A stretch of 11,392 bases of DNA, taken from Rhodobacteraceae bacterium UBA2553 (GTDB lineage: Bacteria; Pseudomonadota; Alphaproteobacteria; Rhodobacterales; Rhodobacteraceae). The stretch covers positions 1-11,392 of the forward strand of contig DDMF01000047.1 in assembly GCA_002340515.1 (NCBI GenBank). The letters are read 5' to 3'. The position numbers were made by a program, and so were the translations under genes. Every line of letters starts with the position of its first letter. Positions within the stretch are counted from its first letter, which is position 1. This document shows positions 1 to 6,841 of this stretch, one piece after another. The notes under the pieces were generated by a model. The model made no database searches, was not told the origin of the DNA, and was given only the letters and a program-made list of their open reading frames with translations.

Positions 1-1
1 G

Positions 2-460
2 GGCCTCGCATCGCTTACGGTGAACCAAACCCATCCCACCTTTTTCAAACGAAACTATCATGTCCTTCGGCGTACGGCGTTACAACGAGATCTGAAGAAC
101 CTGCCATTGCTGCTGGATCGCTTGGCTCATGCAAGAAACCGGTCTGTGCAGCTTGGAAAATTTGTATCCCTATCGGCTTGCGTGATCGCAACCGCTGCGA
201 TTGGCCTTTTGGCGCGCCCGGATGGATGGCTGACCAGTATCTTTATTACGGTCTATTTGCCGTCGATGGTCTTCTCGCTCTTTATCCTGATCGAGGGACA
301 CTTGGGAAATCACACCCTTAGGTTCCGCGCCTCTCCTGCGATGCCAAGCGAGATAATTGTTCGCATCCTCGCAGGGCGAGCCCCACGCGACAGCGTCATT
401 TGGTCATTGCTTCTAAGCGGATTTATTATCCTGACCTATGCTTATGCGCTAGGTCTTTGA
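2..460 (+). CDS. Small membrane protein of unknown function (5' end possibly outside window)
   Basis: I do not recognise this protein. The frame is open from the first bases of the window. The first in-frame start candidate is a GTG at 20, but no purine-rich ribosome site precedes it, so the true start may lie upstream. Counting from that GTG it has 146 residues. A basic N-terminal part of about 47 residues is followed by three likely hydrophobic segments, near residues 48-64, 70-93 and 125-144, the last ending at the C-terminus. This suggests a small inner-membrane protein with a charged cytoplasmic N-terminus; topology is inferred. It ends in TGA at 458-460, only 9 bases from the stop of the convergent lytic transglycosylase, with no terminator visible between them. 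Coding status rests on length, the hydrophobic pattern and lack of a competing frame. Confidence 0.6.
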   Translation, partial: GLASLTVNQTHPTFFKRNYHVLRRTALQRDLKNLPLLLDRLAHARNRSVQLGKFVSLSACVIATAAIGLLARPDGWLTSIFITVYLPSMVFSLFILIEGHLGNHTLRFRASPAMPSEIIVRILAGRAPRDSVIWSLLLSGFIILTYAYALGL

Positions 461-469
461 CCAAAACCC

Positions 470-1072
470 TTAGCCACCCAAGATCGCCTTAACATAGCCT
501 CGGGTCTCTTTATATGGGGGGACGCCAGAATATTTTTTGACGGCTTCAGGCCCTGCATTATACGCCGCCAAGGCCAGCTTCCATGACCTAAAGCGATCAT
601 ATTGCCTGCGCAGATACCGCGCGCCACCTTCTAGGTTCTCATAGGGGTCATGCGGGTTTACACCAAGTTTTTTGGCGGTGAACGGCATTAGCTGAGCCAG
701 GCCAATCGCACCTGCATGGCTTTTTGCCCGTGGATTCCATCCGCTTTCTTGTTGAACCAGCCGCAAGAACAGGTCTTCCGGTATGCCATGTCGACGTGCG
801 GCGGACCGCGCCATATCCATATATTGGCCGCGATATTTACCACTATAGGATGGGATCCCATAGCTGGTTTCAACAGCCACCCCTTTCGGCAGCAACCGCG
901 TTGATCCCGCGTATTGCTGCGCCGCACGGGTGTCCAAAACCTGCAACTGAGATTTAAACGCAGCACTGCCGTTAGAGCTCGAAAACAAGCCCTCACCCGC
1001 CACCGGCGTCAGGGCGGCGGTGCTGAATATAAAAACGGATCCAATTCCAAAAAGAATATGACGACGAGACAT
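470..1072 (-). CDS. Secreted lytic transglycosylase, SLT (Slt70/MltE-like) domain
   Basis: This is a peptidoglycan lytic transglycosylase that cleaves the MurNAc-GlcNAc bond with formation of 1,6-anhydro-MurNAc in the periplasm. From the ATG at 1072 it has 200 residues. An N-terminal signal peptide (MSRRHILF, then a hydrophobic run to about residue 22) precedes a low-complexity linker and a C-terminal SLT domain from about residue 83. The family motifs are present: the catalytic Glu in QQESGWNP (E109), AIGLAQLMP (about 122-130) and AAYNAGP (about 169-175). The frame extends 9 codons further to an ATG at 1099, but that codon overlaps the predicted -10 box, whereas the ATG at 1072 follows a GGGGAAGAAAG ribosome site. 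The domain is certain; the specific paralogue and physiological substrate are not. Confidence 0.93.
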   Translation of the reverse strand: MSRRHILFGIGSVFIFSTAALTPVAGEGLFSSSNGSAAFKSQLQVLDTRAAQQYAGSTRLLPKGVAVETSYGIPSYSGKYRGQYMDMARSAARRHGIPEDLFLRLVQQESGWNPRAKSHAGAIGLAQLMPFTAKKLGVNPHDPYENLEGGARYLRRQYDRFRSWKLALAAYNAGPEAVKKYSGVPPYKETRGYVKAILGG

Positions 1073-1097
1073 CTTTCTTCCCCAATATGTTAACGAC

Positions 1098-1125
1098 AAT
1101 ATAGGAAAAAACAGGGCGCAGGCAA
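1098..1125 (-). promoter_or_regulatory. Putative sigma-70-type promoter of the lytic transglycosylase gene
   Basis: Read on the minus strand, TTGCCT (1125-1120), a 16-base spacer and TATATT (1103-1098) form a plausible -35/-10 pair. Initiation would fall near 1091, giving a leader of about 20 bases to the ATG at 1072. Matched by eye only. Confidence 0.4.
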
Positions 1126-1274
1126 TGGGGGCAGCGCTTTCTTGCGCATCTCATTTCAATCACAGGGTTTTTGGGCTGCGCGCTTTGCCAATTTCATCCA
1201 CAGAAATCCATTTCCCCCCAATGCCGCGAATGTGTAACCATACGCGCAACGTGAAGAATCGAAAGGACGCAGCC

Positions 1275-1784
1275 ATGGCGGGCTCGCTCAATAAGGTAAT
1301 GCTGATCGGCAATCTGGGCCGTGATCCCGAAATCCGTACTTTTCAAAACGGCGGCAAAGTGTGCAACCTGCGCATTGCGACATCGGAAAACTGGAAAGAC
1401 CGCAATACTGGCGAGCGTCGTGAACGCACTGAATGGCACACAGTTGCTATTTTCAATGAAGGTTTGGTTCGTGTCTGTGAGCAGTATTTGCGCAAAGGGT
1501 CCAAGGTCTATATCGAAGGTCAATTGCAAACGCGTAAATGGCAAGATCAGTCGGGCAATGACCGCTATTCCACCGAAGTTGTGTTGCAAGGTTTTGGCAG
1601 CACACTGACCATGCTTGATGGTCGCGGCGAAGGCGGTGGTGGCGGCCAAGGTGGTGGCTATGGCGGCGGTCAGGGCGGCGGTTATGGCAATGATCCCGGT
1701 GGCTACAGCGGCGATCAAGGCCAAGGTCAGAGCCAAAACCAAGCCCCGGCGGGCGGCGGATTTGATGACGAGATCCCGTTTTAA
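1275..1784 (+). CDS. ssb: Single-stranded DNA-binding protein
   Basis: Ssb binds single-stranded DNA during replication, recombination and repair, and recruits partner proteins through its C-terminal tip. The ATG at 1275 gives 169 residues, starting MAGSLNKVMLIGNLGRDPE as in bacterial SSBs. An AAAGGA ribosome site lies 7 bases upstream; the frame runs back to 1125 without further family similarity. The OB fold occupies residues 1-113, and the aromatic DNA-contacting residues W40, W54, F60 and W89 match the E. coli positions closely. A Gly/Gln-rich disordered linker (about 117-160) follows, and the protein ends in the conserved acidic tip DDEIPF. It stands alone, divergent from the transglycosylase gene. 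No alphaproteobacterial LexA box (GTTC-N7-GTTC) is visible in the 200 bases upstream, so SOS control is not supported by the sequence. Confidence 0.97.
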   Translation: MAGSLNKVMLIGNLGRDPEIRTFQNGGKVCNLRIATSENWKDRNTGERRERTEWHTVAIFNEGLVRVCEQYLRKGSKVYIEGQLQTRKWQDQSGNDRYSTEVVLQGFGSTLTMLDGRGEGGGGGQGGGYGGGQGGGYGNDPGGYSGDQGQGQSQNQAPAGGGFDDEIPF

Positions 1785-1817
1785 GGACCGGTTGACCGCA
1801 AACTTACCCCAACAAAC

Positions 1818-1845
1818 AAAAAGCGTCCATTCGGGGCGCTTTTTT
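1818..1845. terminator. Bidirectional rho-independent terminator between ssb and aroB
   Basis: An 11-bp stem pairs AAAAAGCGTCC (1818-1828) with GGGCGCTTTTT (1834-1844), with one T-G pair and a 5-base loop. A run of six T follows on the plus strand, and a T run also follows on the minus strand because of the A tract at 1818-1822. It can therefore stop both ssb and the convergent aroK-aroB transcript. Confidence 0.85.
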
Positions 1846-1868
1846 CGTTCTAGTGGCTGCTGCTCTGG

Positions 1869-2978
1869 TTACCTATCTGACAGCGCGTCTTTTAAGACGG
1901 ATTGTATAACGGCCATATCCACGTCCGATGTGACAAACGCGTCACCAATGGAGCGCGCAAGAATAAAACGCAATTTGCCGTCCTGAACCTTTTTGTCTTG
2001 CCCCATCAGCGCAATCAACCCATCCACATCTGGCAAATCACCCGCGATATCAGACAGGTCTTTTTTCATCCCCATCGCCGCCAGATGTGCGCGCCACCGC
2101 GACGGGCTTTCCTGACTGATCAACCCCATCCGGGCCGAGGTTTCAAACGCAAGCGCACAGCCAATGGCGACCCCTTCGCCGTGCAACAGTCGGTCAGAAT
2201 ACCCCGTGGCAGCCTCTAGCGCGTGACCAAAGGTGTGGCCCAGATTGAGCAGGGCCCGATCACCCTGTTCGATTTCATCACGCACCACAATATCTGCTTT
2301 CATTTGCACCGAATGGTGCACGGCCTCCGCACGCAAATCCGCATCCCCTGCCGCCAAGGCAGGTCCATTTTCCTCAAGCCATTCAAAGAAAGACGCGTCG
2401 CCAAGGCCACCATATTTCACGACTTCGCCGTAACCCGCCAGAAAATCCCGAGGTTTAAGCGTTCCAAGCGCTGCAATATCGGCAAGTACCAAGGCGGGTT
2501 GATGAAATGCACCCACCAGGTTTTTCCCATGAGACGTGTTGATGCCGGTTTTTCCGCCAACCGAGCTATCGACCTGAGCAAGTAAGCTCGTCGGAATTTG
2601 CACAAAGCGCACACCACGGCGTAAAATTGCGGCGGCAAAGCCAACCAGATCGCCGATCACTCCGCCACCAAAGGCAATAACCACATCTTTTCGCTCGACT
2701 TTTTCATCAAGCAGCCATTCCACGACCTGCATCAAGTAAGGCCAGCTCTTGGTGCTTTCCCCCGGAGGAAGGATCAGGGCTTCGCTGCTGATCCCATCCG
2801 CAGTCAACCCGGATTTCAGTCTATTCAGGTGCAAGCCCGCAACGGTCTCTTCGGTCACAATCCACACTTTTGGTCGGGTCAGAAAAGGCCCGATTTCCGC
2901 CCCGGCACGGTCTATTAACCCGGCCCCAATCCGCACGTCATAGGCGCGCGTGTCCAATGGTACGTGAACTGTGGTCAT
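1869..2978 (-). CDS. aroB: 3-dehydroquinate synthase
   Basis: AroB converts DAHP to 3-dehydroquinate, the second step of the shikimate pathway, using NAD and a divalent metal in the cytoplasm. From the ATG at 2978 it has 369 residues, the usual length. Visible motifs are the NAD-binding FGGGVIGD (103-110), the active-site stretch IPTSLLAQVDSSVGGKTG (128-145), HGKNLVGAFHQP (150-161), and the metal ligands E185 (GYGEVVKYG), H248 (NLGHTFGH) and H266 (LLHGEG). The frame extends 7 codons further to 2999, but the ATG at 2978 follows an AAGGA site 5 bases upstream and starts one base after the aroK stop. The shared region (TAA-T-ATG) implies co-transcription and probable translational coupling with aroK. 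Transcription ends at the hairpin at 1818-1845. Confidence 0.98.
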   Translation of the reverse strand: MTTVHVPLDTRAYDVRIGAGLIDRAGAEIGPFLTRPKVWIVTEETVAGLHLNRLKSGLTADGISSEALILPPGESTKSWPYLMQVVEWLLDEKVERKDVVIAFGGGVIGDLVGFAAAILRRGVRFVQIPTSLLAQVDSSVGGKTGINTSHGKNLVGAFHQPALVLADIAALGTLKPRDFLAGYGEVVKYGGLGDASFFEWLEENGPALAAGDADLRAEAVHHSVQMKADIVVRDEIEQGDRALLNLGHTFGHALEAATGYSDRLLHGEGVAIGCALAFETSARMGLISQESPSRWRAHLAAMGMKKDLSDIAGDLPDVDGLIALMGQDKKVQDGKLRFILARSIGDAFVTSDVDMAVIQSVLKDALSDR

Positions 2979-2979
2979 A

Positions 2980-3525
2980 TTAGTCCTTTTCCAACACATC
3001 CGGCCGGGTCAAGAGCGCCTGAACCACCGCATCTGCCATGTCCGAAATAGAGTATTCAGGGCGCGCCTGAACCGAAAGATCCGCCAGTGCATAGACCGGC
3101 ACACGCGCCTCATAGATATCGGTCAGTGTCTTTTTCGGGTCGGGCGTGCGCAGCAATGGACGCGTATCTTTGTGTTTCACCCGATTCCACAACAGCTCCA
3201 GATCTGCCTTAAGCCAGACAGACACGCCGCGATCCGAGATCATATTGCGGTTTACATCGGCCATAAACGCCCCGCCCCCGGTGGAAAGGATCGCTTTTTC
3301 GCTGTCCAGCAACCGCCCGATCACTTCGCTTTCGCGCGCCCTAAAAAAACCCTCACCATCACGCTCAAAGATCTCGGCGATCGACATATTGGCCGCCTTC
3401 ACGATTTCTTCGTCGCTGTCCATAAAGGGTACGCCAAGGCGTTCGGCCACGGCCAAGCCCACGGCGGTTTTCCCGGCGCCCATCATGCCGATCATGACGA
3501 TGGATTTCTTTACATTATATGCCAA
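2980..3525 (-). CDS. aroK: Shikimate kinase, TTG start
   Basis: AroK phosphorylates shikimate at the 3-hydroxyl with ATP, the fifth step of the shikimate pathway. It has 181 residues from a TTG at 3525-3523. Motifs: Walker A GMMGAGKT (13-20, K19), the FMDSDEE stretch with the shikimate-binding second Asp (D38), FFRARE with R62, the triple glycine STGGGAF (83-85), the lid arginine in KDTRPLL (R122), and R141 in YEARVPVY. The TTG is chosen because the first ATG (3495) would remove half of the first beta strand before the P-loop, and the only other upstream candidate is an ATT at 3546. No strong ribosome site precedes the TTG, so the exact start is uncertain. It is the first gene of the aroK-aroB operon and diverges from the 45-aa membrane peptide gene. 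Confidence 0.95.
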   Translation of the reverse strand: MAYNVKKSIVMIGMMGAGKTAVGLAVAERLGVPFMDSDEEIVKAANMSIAEIFERDGEGFFRARESEVIGRLLDSEKAILSTGGGAFMADVNRNMISDRGVSVWLKADLELLWNRVKHKDTRPLLRTPDPKKTLTDIYEARVPVYALADLSVQARPEYSISDMADAVVQALLTRPDVLEKD

Positions 3526-3549
3526 CTTGGCGCCCGCTTGCCGAATTAC

Positions 3550-3563
3550 GAAGTTTTTACTTC
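3550..3563. repeat. Short inverted repeat upstream of aroK
   Basis: GAAGT-TTTT-ACTTC is a perfect 5-bp inverted repeat with a 4-base spacer, 25 bases before the aroK start and in the 115-bp gap to the divergent small ORF. The gap also holds an AT-rich TATATA box (3591-3596). It could be an operator or a leader hairpin, but its short length makes chance occurrence possible. Confidence 0.3.
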
Positions 3564-3640
3564 AATGGCGTGATCTCGTCGAAAAAGCCATATATAAAGT
3601 GACGTGAGGCAGCCGAGAGGCGATAAAAAAAGGGGAAACC

Positions 3641-3778
3641 ATGGCGCTCCGTGTAATCAAGCTATTGGTGTTGTTGGTGGTTCTCACCGGTTTTGGTGTA
3701 TTGGGATATGCGTATCTGGGCGATATGTCACCGGATGCGACACCCCAGAGTATTTCTGTGACATTGAATGAGACATAA
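3641..3778 (+). CDS. 45-aa single-pass membrane peptide, conserved-looking roseobacter small protein
   Basis: An ORF of 45 residues starts at an ATG preceded by an AGGGGA ribosome site 5 bases upstream. The peptide begins MALRVIKLLVLLVVLTGFG and continues with GYAYLGDMSPD. It has a basic N-terminus, one hydrophobic helix of about 18-20 residues (about 5-25) and a short polar tail, so it is probably a single-pass inner-membrane protein. From memory, very similar peptides with the YAYLGD-P motif occur beside aroK in other roseobacters, but I cannot run a search to confirm this. Its end overlaps the start of the 535-aa gene by 11 bases (3768-3778), so it is the first gene of a coupled unit with that gene and xerD. 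Its function is unknown. It is below the length cutoff of many gene callers. Confidence 0.8.
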   Translation: MALRVIKLLVLLVVLTGFGVLGYAYLGDMSPDATPQSISVTLNET

Positions 3779-5375
3779 CCAATATAAAGCAATCCACTTT
3801 TCGCTGTGGATGACCATGGCGCTCCTTCCCGCCCCCTCCTACGCGCAGACTGCGGGTGGGAGAGCGGCGGGTGAGGTTGCATCTGCGCCGATGTCGGCAA
3901 TTGATTGGTTATCTGACAGCATTTCGACCCCAGCCGTGGTTTCACCACAGATAAACACCGAAAACCCCGTGGCCCAATCCGCATCTGTTGCAGATGTTTC
4001 TGTTGGCCCACTCGGCTCGCAGACCACAGATGCCATTGGGTTGCTGCCACCGAGTGTCACGGGGTTTTCGAGAGATCTTTGGGGCGCCTCTCGACCGGAT
4101 GATCTGGCCCATCGCATTTTGTCGATGCCACTGGACCTGATGCCCTCGATGCAATCTCTGCTCACGCGATTGCTTTTGGCGGAGTTAAATCCGCCGCGCG
4201 GCGCAAACACCACCGATGACCGACTGTTTCTTGCCAGAGTGGATCGCTTGCTGGCGACAGGTGCTTTGGATCAGGCTGATGCGCTGATTGCAAGGTCAGG
4301 GGCACAAACCCCGGCCAGTTTCCGGCGCGGCTTTGATACCGCCCTGCTGCTAGGCGAAGAAGACATCCCCTGTCAGCGGTTAAGTGCAGCCCCCGATCTG
4401 AGCCCGACCTTTCCTGCCCGCATCTTTTGCCTTGCGCGCGCAGGGGATTGGGATGCGGCGGTGCTGTCCTTGGGCACGGGACGCGCCTTGGGCTATGTTT
4501 CACAAGCGGATGACGATTTGTTGTCGCGGTTCTTGGATCCCGATGTGTTTGAGGGTGATCCACAGCTGACCAAACCCCTTCATCCGACCCCCCTGACCTT
4601 TCGCATGTTTGAGGCAATCGGCGAACATATTCCCACAACCGGCCTGCCTCTGGCTTTTGCCCAAGCGGATCTGCGCGCCAATATCGGCTGGAAAGCCCGT
4701 GTTGAGGCGGGCGAGCGGCTGGTGCGTATGGGGGCCGTCAGCGACAATCAGATCTATGGGCTTTATTCCGAACGCAAGCCCGCCGCCTCTGGTGGGATAT
4801 GGGACCGGATGGCGGCGGTTCAGGCCATGGACAAAGCCCTTCAAGCCAAAGATCGTCAAACGGTTTCCGCCCTTTTGCCGGACCTGTGGACCCGTCTGGA
4901 AGAGGCTGAGCTTGAAATGCCGTTTTCGCGCATTTTTGGACCCGAGCTGGCCGCTTTGGATCTGGAAGGCGTTGCTGCGCAAATCGCATTTCAGATGGGG
5001 CTTTTGTCGGATCAATATGAAGAGATCGCCAAAAAAACCGCCCCCGATGCCTCTGCGAAGTCCCTCGTTTTGCGTGCAATTGCACTGGGGGATATTCAGC
5101 TAGGGGATATTAAGAATGTGCGCCCCTATGATGCCGCCAGCACCGCGGTGTTAGAGGGGTTTGCCACCCCCAATATTCCGATCCGCCTGCAATCTCTTAT
5201 GGATCAAGATCGGTTAGGCGAGGCAATCTTACGCGCCATCGCCCTGTATTCCAACGGTGTTTTTGGCGACTACGATGAACTTTCGGATGCCATCGCCTTT
5301 TTCCGCCACATCGGGTTGGAAAATGTTGCCAGGCAGGCTGCGCTTGAATTTCTGATCCTGGAGAGACGCGGATGA
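3768..5375 (+). CDS. Exported 535-aa protein of unknown function, upstream of xerD
   Basis: I recall homologues in Rhodobacterales carrying the uninformative label 'antifreeze glycopeptide polyprotein'; nothing here supports an antifreeze role. Residues 1-26 look like a signal peptide (basic start, hydrophobic FSLWMTMALL, then PAPSYA before Gln27), so it is probably periplasmic. Residues 27-100 are Ala/Ser/Thr/Pro-rich and probably disordered. From about residue 110 onward the sequence is mainly alpha-helical, with repeated short amphipathic helices such as RVDRLLATGALDQADALIA and ARAGDWDAAVLSL, which recall TPR/SEL1-like solenoids. The only two cysteines, C202 and C221, could form a disulfide. 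It overlaps the upstream peptide gene by 11 bases and xerD by 4 (ATGA), indicating translational coupling. No clear ribosome site precedes its ATG, consistent with re-initiation. Confidence 0.9.
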   Translation: MRHNQYKAIHFSLWMTMALLPAPSYAQTAGGRAAGEVASAPMSAIDWLSDSISTPAVVSPQINTENPVAQSASVADVSVGPLGSQTTDAIGLLPPSVTGFSRDLWGASRPDDLAHRILSMPLDLMPSMQSLLTRLLLAELNPPRGANTTDDRLFLARVDRLLATGALDQADALIARSGAQTPASFRRGFDTALLLGEEDIPCQRLSAAPDLSPTFPARIFCLARAGDWDAAVLSLGTGRALGYVSQADDDLLSRFLDPDVFEGDPQLTKPLHPTPLTFRMFEAIGEHIPTTGLPLAFAQADLRANIGWKARVEAGERLVRMGAVSDNQIYGLYSERKPAASGGIWDRMAAVQAMDKALQAKDRQTVSALLPDLWTRLEEAELEMPFSRIFGPELAALDLEGVAAQIAFQMGLLSDQYEEIAKKTAPDASAKSLVLRAIALGDIQLGDIKNVRPYDAASTAVLEGFATPNIPIRLQSLMDQDRLGEAILRAIALYSNGVFGDYDELSDAIAFFRHIGLENVARQAALEFLILERRG

Positions 5376-6301
5376 CACCGGATCACGCGCGTTGGATCTC
5401 TGCTTTTCTGGACGCGCAAGCGGCGGAGCTAGACGCGTCGGAAAACACGCTCTTGGCCTATGGGCGCGATCTAAAAGCCTTTGCCGACCATCTGGGGCAA
5501 ACCGATTTTGAGAACGCCGTGCGAGAGGATATAGAGGATTATCTGGTCGCATGTGATGCCTTAGGGCTGGCACAGGCAACACGAGCCCGACGCCTGTCAG
5601 CGGTTAAGGGTCTCTATCGCTTTGCCTATGAAGAGGCATGGCGCACGGACAATCCGGCCTTGAAAATAAAGGGTCCGGGGCGCACAAAGTCGCTTCCGAA
5701 AACCTTAAGCGAGGCAGAGGTTGACGCGCTTTTGACGGCCGCGCAACAGCATGGACGAAATACGCCTGACCGGTTGCGCAATGCCTGCCTGATGGAACTG
5801 CTTTATGCCACTGGGATGCGCGTTAGTGAATTGGTAAGCCTGCCGGTCTCCGCCGCGCGCGGCGATCCCCGCATGTTGTTGGTCAAGGGTAAAGGCGGCA
5901 AAGAACGCATGGTGCCCCTGTCGCCCCCTGCACGGTCTGCGCTTGGTGATTGGCTCGATATCCGTGACCGGGATGAAGAACTGGCCAAGACCAAAACAGG
6001 CGCAGAGCATTCCAAATTCCTATTCCCATCACGCGGAAAACTGGGCCACCTAACGCGCCATCGGTTTTTTGGGTTGATCAAAGAAATTGCCGTTGTCGCC
6101 GGGGTGTCGCCCGACACGGTGACACCCCACAGATTGCGCCACGCCTTTGCCACGCATTTGTTGGCCCATGGCGCAGATCTGCGCACGATACAGACGCTTT
6201 TGGGTCACGCGGATGTGTCGACCACCGAGATTTACACACATGTTTTAGATGAGCGTCTGAAAGAGCTTGTGTTAACGCATCACCCTTTGGCCAAAGACTG
6301 A
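5372..6301 (+). CDS. xerD: Tyrosine recombinase XerD
   Basis: XerD is a site-specific tyrosine recombinase that, with XerC, resolves chromosome dimers at dif near the terminus. It has 309 residues. The N-terminal SAM-like core-binding domain (about 5-88) contains the typical SENTLLAYGRDLKAF segment, and the C-terminal catalytic domain starts near residue 110. All six catalytic residues are present: R150 (ATGMRVSE), K174 (VKGKGGKER), H253 and R256 (PHRLRHAFA), H279 (LLGHADVSTT) and the nucleophile Y288 (IYTHV). XerD rather than XerC is chosen from overall resemblance and genomic neighbourhood in roseobacters; a XerC assignment is less likely but not excluded. The ATG overlaps the upstream stop by ATGA, with GGAGAG as ribosome site. 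Its stop codon directly abuts that of the convergent START-domain gene. Confidence 0.93.
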   Translation: MTPDHARWISAFLDAQAAELDASENTLLAYGRDLKAFADHLGQTDFENAVREDIEDYLVACDALGLAQATRARRLSAVKGLYRFAYEEAWRTDNPALKIKGPGRTKSLPKTLSEAEVDALLTAAQQHGRNTPDRLRNACLMELLYATGMRVSELVSLPVSAARGDPRMLLVKGKGGKERMVPLSPPARSALGDWLDIRDRDEELAKTKTGAEHSKFLFPSRGKLGHLTRHRFFGLIKEIAVVAGVSPDTVTPHRLRHAFATHLLAHGADLRTIQTLLGHADVSTTEIYTHVLDERLKELVLTHHPLAKD

Positions 6302-6760
6302 TCAGCCAGTGACCGGTCCATAAAGGTCGATGGCCCGGTTTTCAAACGCCTTTACAATACGTTGCATTGCCTCATTAAACACCAGACCAATGACTTTTTG
6401 CAGCACCGCACTTTTGAATTCAAAATCCACAAAAAACTCAATTTCACAACCTGTTTCATGGGGGTGAAACTGCCAATGAGATTTGAGGTACTTAAACGGC
6501 CCATCCAGATATTCCATATCAAGACGCGGTGTCGCACTGTCCAACACCGCCCGACTGGTGAAACGTTCACGAAACACCTTGAAACTGATCACCAGATCGG
6601 CTTCGATGATCTCGGTGCCATCTGGTTGTGGTACGCGCGACCGCACCCTTGCGGCTGAATTCCAGGGAAGGAATTGCGGGTATTTTCCCACATCCGCAAC
6701 CAACTCATACATCTGATGCGGGCTATATGGCAGAACGCGTTTTTCACCATGTGTCGGCAT
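6302..6760 (-). CDS. Coq10/RatA-type START-domain protein
   Basis: This belongs to the polyketide-cyclase/START superfamily, which includes mitochondrial Coq10 (a coenzyme Q-binding chaperone for respiration) and E. coli RatA (proposed to act on the ribosome). From the ATG at 6760 it has 152 residues, typical for the family. Family features are the N-terminal YSPHQMYELVADVGKYPQFL (12-31), the EYLDGPFKYLKSHWQF segment (83-98), the FVDFEFKS strand (110-117), and the C-terminal helix ending AFENRAIDLYG. In alphaproteobacteria a Coq10-like ubiquinone role is usually inferred. The frame extends 11 codons upstream to 6793, but that extension is basic and unlike the family. An AAGGGA sequence about 10 bases before the ATG may be the ribosome site. 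It diverges from hpt across 81 bases. Confidence 0.9.
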   Translation of the reverse strand: MPTHGEKRVLPYSPHQMYELVADVGKYPQFLPWNSAARVRSRVPQPDGTEIIEADLVISFKVFRERFTSRAVLDSATPRLDMEYLDGPFKYLKSHWQFHPHETGCEIEFFVDFEFKSAVLQKVIGLVFNEAMQRIVKAFENRAIDLYGPVTG

Positions 6761-6841
6761 ATGTGCTTTTTCCCTTCTCTCGCGCGTGCACATGTCCTAG
6801 GTATGCGCGCGGAAATCAAGAGGGAAGCCCGAGGAAACACC

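Noticed and set aside
1194..1742. 182-residue minus-strand frame and 123-residue plus-strand frame over ssb
   Set aside because: Their Ala/Thr-rich or Ala/Val/Lys-rich composition comes from reading the Gly-rich Ssb linker out of frame.
2971..3573. 200-residue plus-strand open frame opposite aroK
   Set aside because: Antisense shadow of aroK, rich in His/Arg with no domain signature; aroK motifs are complete on the minus strand.
5372..6301. XerD as an integrase marking a mobile element
   Set aside because: Length, start motif and housekeeping context fit chromosomal Xer recombinase; no attachment repeats, phage genes or tRNA are nearby.
6782..6810. GC-rich imperfect inverted repeat between the START-domain gene and hpt
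   Set aside because: The arms are mostly alternating GC, which is self-complementary by composition; no support for an operator.
6674..6841. 56-residue N-terminal extension of Hpt
   Set aside because: It overlaps the divergent START-domain gene, and Hpt proteins start at the ATG at 6842 preceded by GAGGAAA.
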